A stretch of 64,000 nt of DNA from CAYUYV01 sp964522525. GTDB lineage: Bacteria > Pseudomonadota > Alphaproteobacteria > JAJFIK01. Of this stretch, positions 1 through 8,727 are shown piece by piece (position 1 is the first letter of the stretch; the number at the start of each line of letters is the position of its first letter). Under the pieces are notes generated by a model. The model made no database searches, had not been told where the DNA came from, and worked only from the letters and a program-made list of their open reading frames with translations. Made by a program: the position numbers and the translations under genes. The stretch lies in NCBI GenBank assembly GCA_964522525.1, contig CAZFWG010000010.1, positions 21,254 through 85,253 of the forward strand, given 5' to 3'.

Positions 1-433
1 TGTCCCTCAGAAGGGCGTTCGTGTGCTCCAGACGCTCCGCCAGTACCCGCATGATCTCGACCGCCATGTCCGGAAATTCCGTCACCATGCGGAAAAAGAG
101 GTCCTTCGCGATTTTCAAGGTCACGAGACGCGACCGTGCGATAACGGAAGCGGTGCGCGGCACGTCACATAGAATGGCGATCTCCCCGATGAAATCGTTC
201 CGGCCCACATGGGCCACATTGATCGGGCCGGACGGCGCATCCACCAGCACATCGGCTTCCCCTTCGATCACCAGATAGGCCGCGTCGCCCTCGTCCCCCT
301 GCCGGAACAGGGCGTCGCCCGGTTCATAGGTCATCCGCTCACTGGTGAAGGCCAGCAATTTGATCTGGGCCGGATCCACATTCGCCAGAAGCGGGATGCG
401 ACGCAAAAGATCGACTTCATCTTTCAGGCCCAT
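1..433 (-). CDS. Cyclic nucleotide-binding domain protein (3' end outside window)
   Basis: Reading leftward from an ATG at 433, the frame stays open to the window edge (144 codons), so the C-terminus is missing. The translation has the CRP/cNMP-binding beta-barrel pattern: LLRRIPLLANVDPAQIKLLA near the start, then EGEADVLV, and a phosphate-binding-cassette-like stretch FIGEIAILCDVPRTASV at about residues 86-102. The visible part has no DNA-binding domain, so it may be a stand-alone sensor subunit. Its start overlaps the end of the upstream ABC gene by 17 bases, implying co-translation. Ligand binding (cAMP, cGMP or none) cannot be decided by eye. I infer that it tunes the neighbouring ABC protein. 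Confidence 0.8.
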   Translation of the reverse strand, partial: MGLKDEVDLLRRIPLLANVDPAQIKLLAFTSERMTYEPGDALFRQGDEGDAAYLVIEGEADVLVDAPSGPINVAHVGRNDFIGEIAILCDVPRTASVIARSRLVTLKIAKDLFFRMVTEFPDMAVEIMRVLAERLEHTNALLRD

Positions 434-3185
434 TATTTTTCTCCTTCCGTCTTGTCTTCCGTGCAACCGATCGATCGACCATGGACTCGAGTACGCCCTC
501 GGACGCGGTCAGTGTTTCGTAAGACCCCTGCTCCACGATCCGCCCGCCCTCAATGACCACCACATGGTCGAACTGCGCGCTCATTTCCGGCCGGGCCAGG
601 GTCCAGACGACACCACGCGTCTCCGACGCCGTCAGCACACGGTCAAGGATCCGATTCTGCGCCGGCGCATCGAGCGTCGCTAACGCCATGTCGACAACCA
701 GATAGTCCGGCCTCTTGATCAGGGCACGGGCGAAAGCCACTTTCTGCCGCTGGGCCGCCGTCAGCCGGCGCCCGCCCGCGCCCACCTCATGGTCGAGACC
801 GAGACACAGCACCACTTGGGTGAGATCGAGCTCGTCAAGAACCTCAGACACGACCCGGCGCACGGTCTTGCGTGCCCCTGCCTGCCCATAGGAAATCCGG
901 CCCAGGAGGAGATTGTCGAGAACACTCGCCGTCGCGCTGGGACGGTCCGGATCGAAAAACTCGACCGCGTCCCGCAAGTCCAAGGGCAATTCCTTCGCAA
1001 ACAGTTCCCGTGCGGCCAGAACCTTGTCTTCGATCCGGCGCGTTATGAGGCCCAGACGATGACGGGTTTCGATGTAGGGGAACGCGAGCGCCTTGAGGCG
1101 CTGGCGTTCTTCCGCCGTCGTCGCGCCGAGACCCATGCGGCTCAGCCGATTGGTCAGCGCCTGGAAGTCGGGCAGATTGCGTGAGGAGATGAAACTGAAC
1201 TGATCGAAGAATTCATGGTCCGCAGGCAGATCGGTAAAGATCTCGACCATGGTGCCGGCGATCTCCAGGCCCATTTCAACCAGATCGTCCGCCAACTCCA
1301 CGCGCGCCAAAATCTCCCGCATATAGGGATGCGCGGCGATGTGGCCCGGTGCGAAAGCGGGCCCGCGCGGTGTCCCGAACAGGATGTTCTCGCCCAATGT
1401 GGCATTGCGATTGAATCGTCCCGGCTCGAACAGTTCGATCATCCGGCCCTTTGTTTCCGCCTCGAGACGGGCGGCGATCCGCTTGCGGGCTTCGAGAAGC
1501 CGTTGATCGACACCGGGCACGCGGGCGGAATCGGCAATGCCGCGCAAGCCGAACTCATAGAGATCCTCCGTCAGATCGACGGTCTCGGCAATCTCGAGAA
1601 TACGCTCGTCCAGATCCTCGGGACCCTTTGCACCGGCGGACGCGTAGTCGATCCAGTCCGTGTGCAATGAAAAGGGTGCATTGGCCGCGGCCGCGGCCTC
1701 CCGGCGTTCCCGTTCCCACTGCCGCCGGATGTCTTCGTCCGACGGCACCTCGTCGATGACGGGTTCATGGCGCAGGGACAGGATCACGTTTTCCCGCACA
1801 CTCATGGGAAACAGGAAGGCCTCGGACGCCACATAGGCAAGGCGGCGACCCACGACGTGGTCGGGCAGATCATTGAGATCCCTTGACCCGATCGTGATTT
1901 CACCATCGGTCGGCGCGGACGTGCGGGCGAGCAGCGAGCCCAGAAACTCCTTGCCCCCGCCCAAGGGGCCGACGACTCCGACGCGCTGACCCGGATGGAC
2001 GGAAAAACTGATGCTCTCCAGATAGCGAGCGCCGCTCTCGTCGATCAAATCGACATTCTGGAAGCGGATGGCACCATCGATCGACGGGACATCCGCTTCA
2101 GGCGGCGCCTGACGCTCCGCAGGCAGAAGACCATCCGGATTGAAGTGATCGACGACCTGTTCATATTTGATCTGCACGTCGTGGCGTTGGTGATCCCAAT
2201 TGATCAGCTCCTTGATCGGCGCGGGCAGGTCCTTGTAGGCGGCGATGACGGCCACCAGCTGACCGATATCCATTTGTCCACGGATGACGAGAATGCCGCC
2301 CACCAGGTAGAACAGGAACGGCGTGACCTGGGACAGGAAATTGTTCAAGAACTTGACGAAGAATTTGCGCCGGAACAGATCCGCGCGAATCCGGAAGATG
2401 GTCCCGAGCCGGGCAGTGATGTCCGCGCGGGTATAGTTCGTACCGTCATGGGTCCGGATTTCGTGAATGCCGTCGACGATCTCACCGACCCGACCCGCCA
2501 GGTCCCGCGCTGCGAGCTGACGCTGGCGCCCCAGGACCAGGATGGGTTGGCGCAGTTTGGGGATCAAGAAAGCCTGGATCAGGACAATCCCCAAGGCGAG
2601 GAGCCCGAGGGAGACGCTCTGGACCATGATGAAAATCAGTGCCGTGAAGGCGAGGCCGGTCTGGTACAGCGGCAGGACGAAGGCATCCCCGATGAAGCCG
2701 CCCAGCGGCTCCACTTCGTCCTTGACCATGGTCGCGATCTCGGAGGTCTTGACGCGGCGAAAATGCTGGGGCGGAAAGCGCAGGATCCGGTCGACGAGTT
2801 CATAGCGCAACCGGCGGAGGAGACGCTCGCCCAGGAGCCCCTTGAAGGTGTTGATCACGAATTTGAACAGGCCGTTGATCAGGACCAACCCCAGAAAGAC
2901 CAGGGCGAGGGCAATCAACATGCCCGTGCGGTCGAGCACGAGACCATCGAACAGGACAACCGCGCCATCCGTGAACGGTAGCGTGATGCGCCCGAACACC
3001 GCGGGCGGATCGCCGTTCCCGAAACCTTCGCCGGCAATCGGGCCGTTGACGATCATGCGCGGCAGATTGAGGGACGCGAAATAGATCGGCAGGGCGCCAA
3101 GCACGAGCAGCAGAATGACAACTTGCGCGCGCCGGCTGTGACGCCAGATATAGCGGTAAAGGCTCGGCTCCATGCCGTCGGCCAT
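417..3185 (-). CDS. Atypical ABC exporter-like protein with an expanded, degenerate ATPase domain
   Basis: 922 residues. The N-terminal half (about 20-345) is an exporter-type transmembrane domain with hydrophobic segments near 21-38, 88-112, 160-185, 190-208 and 285-302. The C-terminal half is a nucleotide-binding domain in which the P-loop-like GPLGGGKE (406-413) lies about 400 residues before the signature region (RRLTAAQ, 806-812); the usual distance is about 100. The insert seems to be two further copies of the Q-loop plus helical module. Catalytic residues look lost: Walker A S/T is E413, the Walker B glutamate is M833 (YLVVDM), LSGGQ is LTAAQ, and the H-loop reads WTLARPE. ATP hydrolysis may be weak or absent. 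It is cotranscribed with the cyclic-nucleotide-binding gene and divergent from a glycosyltransferase operon. SD GAAGGA precedes ATG 3185. Confidence 0.85.
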   Translation of the reverse strand: MADGMEPSLYRYIWRHSRRAQVVILLLVLGALPIYFASLNLPRMIVNGPIAGEGFGNGDPPAVFGRITLPFTDGAVVLFDGLVLDRTGMLIALALVFLGLVLINGLFKFVINTFKGLLGERLLRRLRYELVDRILRFPPQHFRRVKTSEIATMVKDEVEPLGGFIGDAFVLPLYQTGLAFTALIFIMVQSVSLGLLALGIVLIQAFLIPKLRQPILVLGRQRQLAARDLAGRVGEIVDGIHEIRTHDGTNYTRADITARLGTIFRIRADLFRRKFFVKFLNNFLSQVTPFLFYLVGGILVIRGQMDIGQLVAVIAAYKDLPAPIKELINWDHQRHDVQIKYEQVVDHFNPDGLLPAERQAPPEADVPSIDGAIRFQNVDLIDESGARYLESISFSVHPGQRVGVVGPLGGGKEFLGSLLARTSAPTDGEITIGSRDLNDLPDHVVGRRLAYVASEAFLFPMSVRENVILSLRHEPVIDEVPSDEDIRRQWERERREAAAAANAPFSLHTDWIDYASAGAKGPEDLDERILEIAETVDLTEDLYEFGLRGIADSARVPGVDQRLLEARKRIAARLEAETKGRMIELFEPGRFNRNATLGENILFGTPRGPAFAPGHIAAHPYMREILARVELADDLVEMGLEIAGTMVEIFTDLPADHEFFDQFSFISSRNLPDFQALTNRLSRMGLGATTAEERQRLKALAFPYIETRHRLGLITRRIEDKVLAARELFAKELPLDLRDAVEFFDPDRPSATASVLDNLLLGRISYGQAGARKTVRRVVSEVLDELDLTQVVLCLGLDHEVGAGGRRLTAAQRQKVAFARALIKRPDYLVVDMALATLDAPAQNRILDRVLTASETRGVVWTLARPEMSAQFDHVVVIEGGRIVEQGSYETLTASEGVLESMVDRSVARKTRRKEKNNGPER

Positions 3186-3322
3186 GGCGTTTGTCCTTCG
3201 CGAATCCCGTGCCCATCCAGTAGGAATGACAAAGCCAAGATAAGGCGGATCGACGGGGATCGCTAGGCGACGGGCACGTGGGAACCCGTTCCGTGATGAG
3301 CATGGATGTTAAAGGTGTGGGC
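3186..3322. promoter_or_regulatory. Divergent intergenic region between the ABC gene and the glycosyltransferase operon
   Basis: These 137 bases separate the start codons of two oppositely oriented operons and must hold both promoters, unless the longer GTG start at 3278 is used for the rightward gene. I see GGATCG repeated 12 bases apart near 3247-3264, but no convincing -35/-10 pair or operator. Confidence 0.4.
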
Positions 3323-4540
3323 ATGACGGGCCGGGGTCTACGGATATTGATGTACAGCCACGACACGTTCGGCCTCGGCCATTTGCGGCGCACGAGCACG
3401 ATCGCCCATGCCTTGACCCGGGCCTTCCCGGATGCCTCCGCCCTGATCATCTCCGGCTCGCCCATCATCGGGAGTTTCGATTTCGGCCCCCGCGTGGATT
3501 TCGTCCGGGTGCCAGGTGTCATCAAACGCCGCAACGGCAGCTATGAAGCCCTTCGCCTGCCCTTCGACATCGACGAAACGATTGCCCTGCGCCGCTCCAT
3601 CATCGGTCATACGGTCGAGGCCTTCGCGCCGGATCTCGTGATCGTCGACAAGGAGCCGACGGGCCTGCGGGGGGAAATGCTCGACGCCCTCAAACTGCTC
3701 CACCGCAAGGGCACGCCGGTGATCCTCGGCGTGCGGGACGTTTTGGATTCAGGCACGCGGGTGCGCAAGGATTGGGAACGACGGGCGAGTGTCGATGCCC
3801 TGGAGACATACTACGCCCATGTCTGGATCTACGGCCTCAAGGAGATCCACGAACCGCTGGACGAACTGCCGTTAAGCGAGGCCATGCGGGCGCGTGTTAC
3901 CTATACGGGCTATTTGCGCCGCGCGGCCGCGCCACCCTTCGCGCAGGACGCCCCCTTTTTGCTCGTGACCTCCGGGGGCGGTGGGGACGGCGCCGGTCTG
4001 ATCGACTGGCTGCTCAGCGCCTATGAACATGCCGAGCGCACCGGGCTGTCCCTGCCCTGGCCCGCGCGGATCGTGCTTGGACCCTTCATGGATCCGGAAA
4101 TCCGTGCCCGGCTCGAAATACGCATCGGCAAGCGCGATCGGGTCACGGCCCGGACCTTCGATCCCGAACTCGACCAGACCATGGCCCGGGCCGCCGGCGT
4201 TCTCGCCATGGGCGGATACAACACCTTTTGTGAAATCCTCACCCATGACAAGCCGGCCGTGATCGTGCCGCGCATTCGTCCCCGTCGGGAGCAAATCATC
4301 CGTGCCCAAAAGGCGGAGGCATTGGGTTTGATCCGGATGCTGGAAGATCCGGTTGACGCGGGCACGGCGCAGACCCGTGACCCTCTCCCCCTGATCCGGG
4401 CCCTGCAGGCACTACCCGATCAGCCCCGCCCCTCGCACCGGCGGATCCCCGGCCTTCTTGACGGTCTCGACCATGTGATCCACTGGGTCGCCGGCCATAT
4501 GCGGTTGCGCATTCCAGACCAACAGGGCGTCGCGGAATGA
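3323..4540 (+). CDS. MurG-like glycosyltransferase (COG4671-type), first of two paralogues
   Basis: About 405 residues with the two-domain GT-B look of predicted MurG-related glycosyltransferases. The N-terminal motif is ILMYSHDTFGLGHLRR, where the acceptor-side glycine loop sits. The C-terminal donor-binding region reads VLAMGGYNTFCEILTHDKP, with a downstream Arg-rich IVPRIRPRREQ. A linker motif VTYTGYLRR is shared with the gene at 7477. Several in-frame starts exist (GTG 3278, ATG 3296, ATG 3302, ATG 3323). ATG 3323 has the best SD (AAGG, 8 bases upstream). Its stop overlaps the next start (ATGA). Sugar donor and acceptor are unknown. Confidence 0.8.
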   Translation: MTGRGLRILMYSHDTFGLGHLRRTSTIAHALTRAFPDASALIISGSPIIGSFDFGPRVDFVRVPGVIKRRNGSYEALRLPFDIDETIALRRSIIGHTVEAFAPDLVIVDKEPTGLRGEMLDALKLLHRKGTPVILGVRDVLDSGTRVRKDWERRASVDALETYYAHVWIYGLKEIHEPLDELPLSEAMRARVTYTGYLRRAAAPPFAQDAPFLLVTSGGGGDGAGLIDWLLSAYEHAERTGLSLPWPARIVLGPFMDPEIRARLEIRIGKRDRVTARTFDPELDQTMARAAGVLAMGGYNTFCEILTHDKPAVIVPRIRPRREQIIRAQKAEALGLIRMLEDPVDAGTAQTRDPLPLIRALQALPDQPRPSHRRIPGLLDGLDHVIHWVAGHMRLRIPDQQGVAE

Positions 4541-5784
4541 CCCGGATCGCGGTGCTCCTCAAGGGCTATCCACGGCTCTCCGAGACATTCATTGCCCAGG
4601 AACTGCATGGTCTCGAGCAACGCGGCGCGCGTTTGACCCTTGTCTCCCTGCGCCATCCGACGGACCGGACCCACCACCCCATCCATGAAAAGATAGAGGC
4701 CCCGGTCCTCTATCTGCCCGAATATCTGCACCAGGAGGTCTGGCGCGTGTTCCGGGCCACGCTTGCGGCACTGGCCAATCCCCGCCTGCTCCCGACCGCT
4801 TGGTCGTGGTTGCGAGACCTTGTTCGTGACCCCACCCGCAACCGCATCCGCCGTTTCGGACAGGCTCTCGTTCTGGCGCGGGAACTCGACCCAGATGTGC
4901 GGCATTTGTATGCGCATTTTCTGCACACACCGAGTTCGGTCGCCCGCTACACGGCCAAACTGACAGGTCTGGATTGGAGCGCGTCGGCCCATGCGGTTGA
5001 CATCTGGACCACGCCCGAATGGGAGAAACAGGAAAAACTGGATGAGGCCCGTTTTATCGTCACCTGCACTCGAAAGGGCCAGGAGCATCTGACGGCGGTG
5101 GGTGGCAACGGCGCCGCGCCGGTCCATCTCGCCTATCATGGGCTCGACTGGTCGGATGTTCCCCCCGCGCGACCAGGCAATCGATGGGCGGACGGTTCCC
5201 AAGCCCACGACCCCGTCCGGCTTCTGACCGTCGCCCGCGCGGTCGAGAAGAAAGGCCTCGACATTCTGCTGACGGCGCTTGCCCAACTGCCCAAAACTCG
5301 GCAATGGACCTGGACCCTGATCGGCGACGGGCCTTTGATGTCCAAACTGAGGGACCAGACGGACGCCCTCGGCATCCGGGAGCGGATCACATTTGCCGGA
5401 TCCCAAAGCAGGACATCTGTCTTCGACGCCCTTCAAAGCTCGGATCTCTTTGTGCTCCCGAGCCGCGTATCCAAGAACGGCGATCGGGACGGTCTGCCCA
5501 ATGTCCTGATGGAAGCCATGAGCCAAAGCCTGCCCTGCCTGGCCAGCGATGTTTCGGCCATTCCGGAACTGATCACCCATGACCGGACCGGCTGGCTCGT
5601 CCCGCCCGAGGATCCGGGTGCGCTCTCTCTTGCCCTTGACCGGCTGATCACGGACCCGGCATGCCGCCACCGTCTGGGCGAGGCGGGCCATGACCATGTG
5701 CGCGCGCGGTTCGGCGCCGAGGCTGGTCTTGATCTCATCGCGACGGCCCTCGGCATTGGCGCGCGGGGGAAACCGGACCCATGA
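4537..5784 (+). CDS. Glycosyltransferase family 4
   Basis: 415 residues, GT-B fold. The N-terminus KGYPRLSETFIAQELHGLEQ resembles WcaL/AmsK-type exopolysaccharide transferases. The C-terminal Rossmann half has LLTVARAVEKKGLDILL, then the donor-binding segment LPNVLMEAMSQSLPCLASD with the family-typical Glu, followed by GWLVPPEDP. The enzyme would transfer a nucleotide-activated sugar with retention of configuration to a lipid- or saccharide-linked acceptor at the cytoplasmic face. It overlaps both neighbours by four bases, so it belongs to one tightly coupled operon. Substrate not predictable. Confidence 0.88.
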   Translation: MTRIAVLLKGYPRLSETFIAQELHGLEQRGARLTLVSLRHPTDRTHHPIHEKIEAPVLYLPEYLHQEVWRVFRATLAALANPRLLPTAWSWLRDLVRDPTRNRIRRFGQALVLARELDPDVRHLYAHFLHTPSSVARYTAKLTGLDWSASAHAVDIWTTPEWEKQEKLDEARFIVTCTRKGQEHLTAVGGNGAAPVHLAYHGLDWSDVPPARPGNRWADGSQAHDPVRLLTVARAVEKKGLDILLTALAQLPKTRQWTWTLIGDGPLMSKLRDQTDALGIRERITFAGSQSRTSVFDALQSSDLFVLPSRVSKNGDRDGLPNVLMEAMSQSLPCLASDVSAIPELITHDRTGWLVPPEDPGALSLALDRLITDPACRHRLGEAGHDHVRARFGAEAGLDLIATALGIGARGKPDP

Positions 5785-6884
5785 AAATCGCATTCTATGC
5801 GCCCATGAAACCGCCGGATGCTCCGCATCCCTCCGGGGACCGCATGATCGCGAGCCTGCTGATCAAGGCCCTGGAGATCGGTGGCCATGACGTGGATGTG
5901 GGTTCGACCCTAAGAACCTGGGAGGGAGCCGGCGACAAGGCCGCACAAACAGCCTTGCAAGTCGAGGCGCACGATGAAGTTGCCCGTATCTTGAGGGAGA
6001 GCGAACCCGCCGATCTGTGGTTTACCTATCATGTCCACTACAAGGCCCCCGACATGATCGGCCCCGCTGTTTCCCGGGCCTGGACCTGCCCTTACGTCAT
6101 CGCGGAGGGCTCCTACAGCCCGAAACGCGCCGATGGTCCGTGGGCCACTTTTCATCGCGAAACGGTCAAGGCCCTGGAGACAGCCGATTGTCATCTTGTG
6201 ATGAGCGACCGGGACCGCAGCGGCATCGAAGCGATCGCCAAATCCGATGCCGCAATCCTTGACCTGCCTGCCTTTGTCGATACGGCGCCATTCGAGACAC
6301 TGGACACACCAAGGACGACGGAGCCCGTTTGCCTGCTGACCATTGCCATGATGCGCGAGGGAGAGAAGACCTGGAGCTACCGCTTCCTGATCGACGCCCT
6401 TGCGCATCTGGAAACCACGGCCGGCCTTCCCGCCTGGCAATGGCATGTGGTGGGCGATGGCGCCAACCGCGCCGAGATCCAGGACCTCGCCCGGCGAAAG
6501 TTGAAACAGCCGATCCACTGGCATGGCGCCATTCAGGCATCGGCGCTTCAGGCGAGGTTGGAGAACGCCCATATTTTCGTCTGGCCGGGCCTGGGCGAAG
6601 GGATCGGCATGGTCTATCTCGAGGCCATGGCCGCCGGCCGGCCGGTTCTGGCGGTGGACGGACCGGGGGTGGCGTCCGTCGTGGCGCCACCCAATGGCGG
6701 TTGGCTGACGCCCGGCAGTCCCAAGGCCTATGCCGAAAGGCTCGCGGTTCTTGTCCGCAATCGGACCTTGCGGGAACAGATCGGGGCGGCAGGGCGTCAC
6801 CATGTGGCTGAAAATCACAGCCTTGCCGTCACCGCCCGACGCCTGGACCGTCTCCTCAAACGTCTCAAGGAGAAGGCGTCATGA
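5781..6884 (+). CDS. Glycosyltransferase, GT4-like
   Basis: 367 residues. It starts MKIAFYAPMKPPDAPHPSGD, a typical GT4 N-terminus with a glycine loop, and continues to HVVGDGANRAEIQDLA and the donor-site segment GLGEGIGMVYLEAMAAGRPV with the conserved Glu. The tail GSPKAYAERLAVLVRNRTLRE matches the C-terminal helices of the family. It is translationally coupled (ATGA) to the GT4 upstream and the phosphatase downstream. It probably adds a further sugar in the same pathway. It differs clearly from the MurG-like pair at either end of the operon. Confidence 0.85.
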   Translation: MKIAFYAPMKPPDAPHPSGDRMIASLLIKALEIGGHDVDVGSTLRTWEGAGDKAAQTALQVEAHDEVARILRESEPADLWFTYHVHYKAPDMIGPAVSRAWTCPYVIAEGSYSPKRADGPWATFHRETVKALETADCHLVMSDRDRSGIEAIAKSDAAILDLPAFVDTAPFETLDTPRTTEPVCLLTIAMMREGEKTWSYRFLIDALAHLETTAGLPAWQWHVVGDGANRAEIQDLARRKLKQPIHWHGAIQASALQARLENAHIFVWPGLGEGIGMVYLEAMAAGRPVLAVDGPGVASVVAPPNGGWLTPGSPKAYAERLAVLVRNRTLREQIGAAGRHHVAENHSLAVTARRLDRLLKRLKEKAS

Positions 6885-7480
6885 TCCGGCTTGCCCTGAT
6901 CCGCCATGGCCGCACGGGCTGGAACGAGGAAGGACGTATCCAAGGCCATACGGATATTCCGCTTTTTGATCGGGGACGGATGGAAATCGCGCGCTTGGCC
7001 GTTCCGCCCGACCTGGCCCATGCCCGCTGGTTCACGAGCCCGCTGGCGCGCACGCGGGAGACCGCCACGCTCCTGGGTGTCGACGGCGCGGAAGCCGCGC
7101 CTGCGCTTATCGAGATGGATTGGGGCGATTGGTCCGGCGCGCGCCTCGAGGAGTTGCGCGACCGGGACCCGGCGGGCATGGCCGCCAATGAGGCGCGCGG
7201 CCTGCAATTCCGCCCCCTCAACGGCGAGACGCCGGCGGAAGTTCAACAGAGGGTGCTGGGCTGGTTGTCAACCCTGACGCCGGATGGACGGTCCGTCGCG
7301 GCGGTGACACACAGGGGCGTGATCCGGGCCCTGACGGCCCTCGCCTGGAACTGGGACATGACCGGCCCACCGCCGATGAAGATGACCTGGACGGCCATGC
7401 ACTATCTGACCTATGACGCCGGCCATGTCGCCTGTGCCCGTCTCAATGTGCCGCTGCCCCTGAAGGAAAACGCGCCATGA
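6881..7480 (+). CDS. Histidine phosphatase family protein
   Basis: 199 residues. The RHG motif at residues 8-10 (LIRHGRTGWNEEGRIQGHTD) supplies the phospho-acceptor H9. A second histidine, H144 (AVTHRGVIRAL), and E78 (IEMDWGDWSG) complete the branch 1 active site. The length fits cobC/gpmB-type phosphatases rather than glycolytic mutase. Set between glycosyltransferases with ATGA overlaps on both sides, it likely removes a phosphate from a sugar phosphate or glycosylated intermediate of the same pathway. This role is inferred from context only. Confidence 0.88.
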   Translation: MIRLALIRHGRTGWNEEGRIQGHTDIPLFDRGRMEIARLAVPPDLAHARWFTSPLARTRETATLLGVDGAEAAPALIEMDWGDWSGARLEELRDRDPAGMAANEARGLQFRPLNGETPAEVQQRVLGWLSTLTPDGRSVAAVTHRGVIRALTALAWNWDMTGPPPMKMTWTAMHYLTYDAGHVACARLNVPLPLKENAP

Positions 7481-8640
7481 GCCCGCGCGTCCTCCTCTTT
7501 GTTCAGCATTTGTGGGGCATCGGCCATGTGGCCCGCAGTTTCGCGGTGGCGGCGGCCTGCGCGGGGCGAGGCGCCTCGGTGACGGTTGTTCTGGGCGGAC
7601 CGGAAAGCGGGCTGCCCGTCCCGGACGGCGTGAAGGTGGTCCAACTGCCGCCCATCACGGCGGGAGACGCGGCCTATCGCACGCTCGTCACCGATAGCGG
7701 ACACCCCGTCGGCGACAGTCTTTGGCGCGCCCGGCGCGTGAGGCTTCTTGAAACGCTGACCGCTGTGCAGCCGACCCATCTTTTGACGGAGCATTTCCCC
7801 TTTGGCCGCCGCAAGCAGCGGCCGGAATATGAGGCTCTGCTCGAGGCCGCCCGGCAGTTGGAGCCGCGTCCGCTCATCCTCTGCTCCGTCCGGGATATCC
7901 TTGAGGATCCGATCAACCCGGCGAAGCGGGCGGGCCAGATCGCCCTCATCGCCCGCTTCTATGACCAGGTCCTGGTCCATGGGGACCCGAACCTCATACC
8001 CCTTGAGGCCAGCCTGCCCCACGCAAGGATCATTCGGGATCGGATCACCTATACGGGCTATGTCCATCGGTCGATGCCGACACCCCAACCAACGGCTGAG
8101 CGAGACGGTGTGGTTGTCTCGGCCGGGTGCGGACGGGACGCGGCCCCCTTGATCACGGCAGCCCTGGACGCGCACACCCGCTGGCCCCATCTGCCTTGGA
8201 CTGTGATCACGGGGCCGGGCGCCTGCGATATGGATCTCCCCGACCGGCCGGGGCTCACCGTGATGCGCCATGATCCGAACCTGCCCCGGCGCCTGGCACG
8301 GGCCCGCGTGGCCGTGAGTCGGGCCGGTTACAACACGGTTGCGGAAAGCCTGGCCGCACACGTTCCGCTTATCCTCGTGCCTTATACCGGGGCCGATCAG
8401 AAAGAACAGACACTGCGCGCGGAAATACTCAAAAGGCGAGGTCTGGCGGACGTTGTCGACCCGTCAACTGAGGGCGGCGCAGCTTCCCTTGGGCAAAGAC
8501 GGGGCCTCGGGCCAAGACTGGCCGAAGCGGTGGGGCGCCAGCTGGCGAAGCCTGTCGCCCGTGAGCTTGATCCCGAAGGGTTCCCATGTCTCGATGGCGC
8601 TGCGCGCATGGCGGACTGGATCTTTGCCCATGGTCCCTGA
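7477..8640 (+). CDS. MurG-like glycosyltransferase (COG4671-type), second paralogue
   Basis: 387 residues and evidently homologous to the product at 3323. The two share the N-terminal (F/Y)xxHxxGxGH pattern (VQHLWGIGHVARS here), the linker ITYTGYVHR, and the donor-site block SRAGYNTVAESLAAHVPLI. This copy has VPYTGADQKEQ in place of the Arg-rich segment of the other. It is the last gene of the five-gene operon and is followed by an 87-base gap. Two related but divergent transferases in one operon suggest sequential additions of similar sugars. Confidence 0.82.
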   Translation: MSPRVLLFVQHLWGIGHVARSFAVAAACAGRGASVTVVLGGPESGLPVPDGVKVVQLPPITAGDAAYRTLVTDSGHPVGDSLWRARRVRLLETLTAVQPTHLLTEHFPFGRRKQRPEYEALLEAARQLEPRPLILCSVRDILEDPINPAKRAGQIALIARFYDQVLVHGDPNLIPLEASLPHARIIRDRITYTGYVHRSMPTPQPTAERDGVVVSAGCGRDAAPLITAALDAHTRWPHLPWTVITGPGACDMDLPDRPGLTVMRHDPNLPRRLARARVAVSRAGYNTVAESLAAHVPLILVPYTGADQKEQTLRAEILKRRGLADVVDPSTEGGAASLGQRRGLGPRLAEAVGRQLAKPVARELDPEGFPCLDGAARMADWIFAHGP

Positions 8641-8727
8641 CATATCTCCCCAAAGGACCCTCGCGGTGCCGCACCCTCGGCGCTAAGATCCGTCCCGAAA
8701 ACGGGCGGGAAGGATGACCAGCACGCC

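Noticed and set aside
1995..2981. 328-codon open frame on the plus strand across the ABC gene
   Set aside because: It is antisense to a gene with clear domain structure, and its translation is a charged low-complexity mix without recognisable motifs. Long antisense frames are common in GC-rich DNA.
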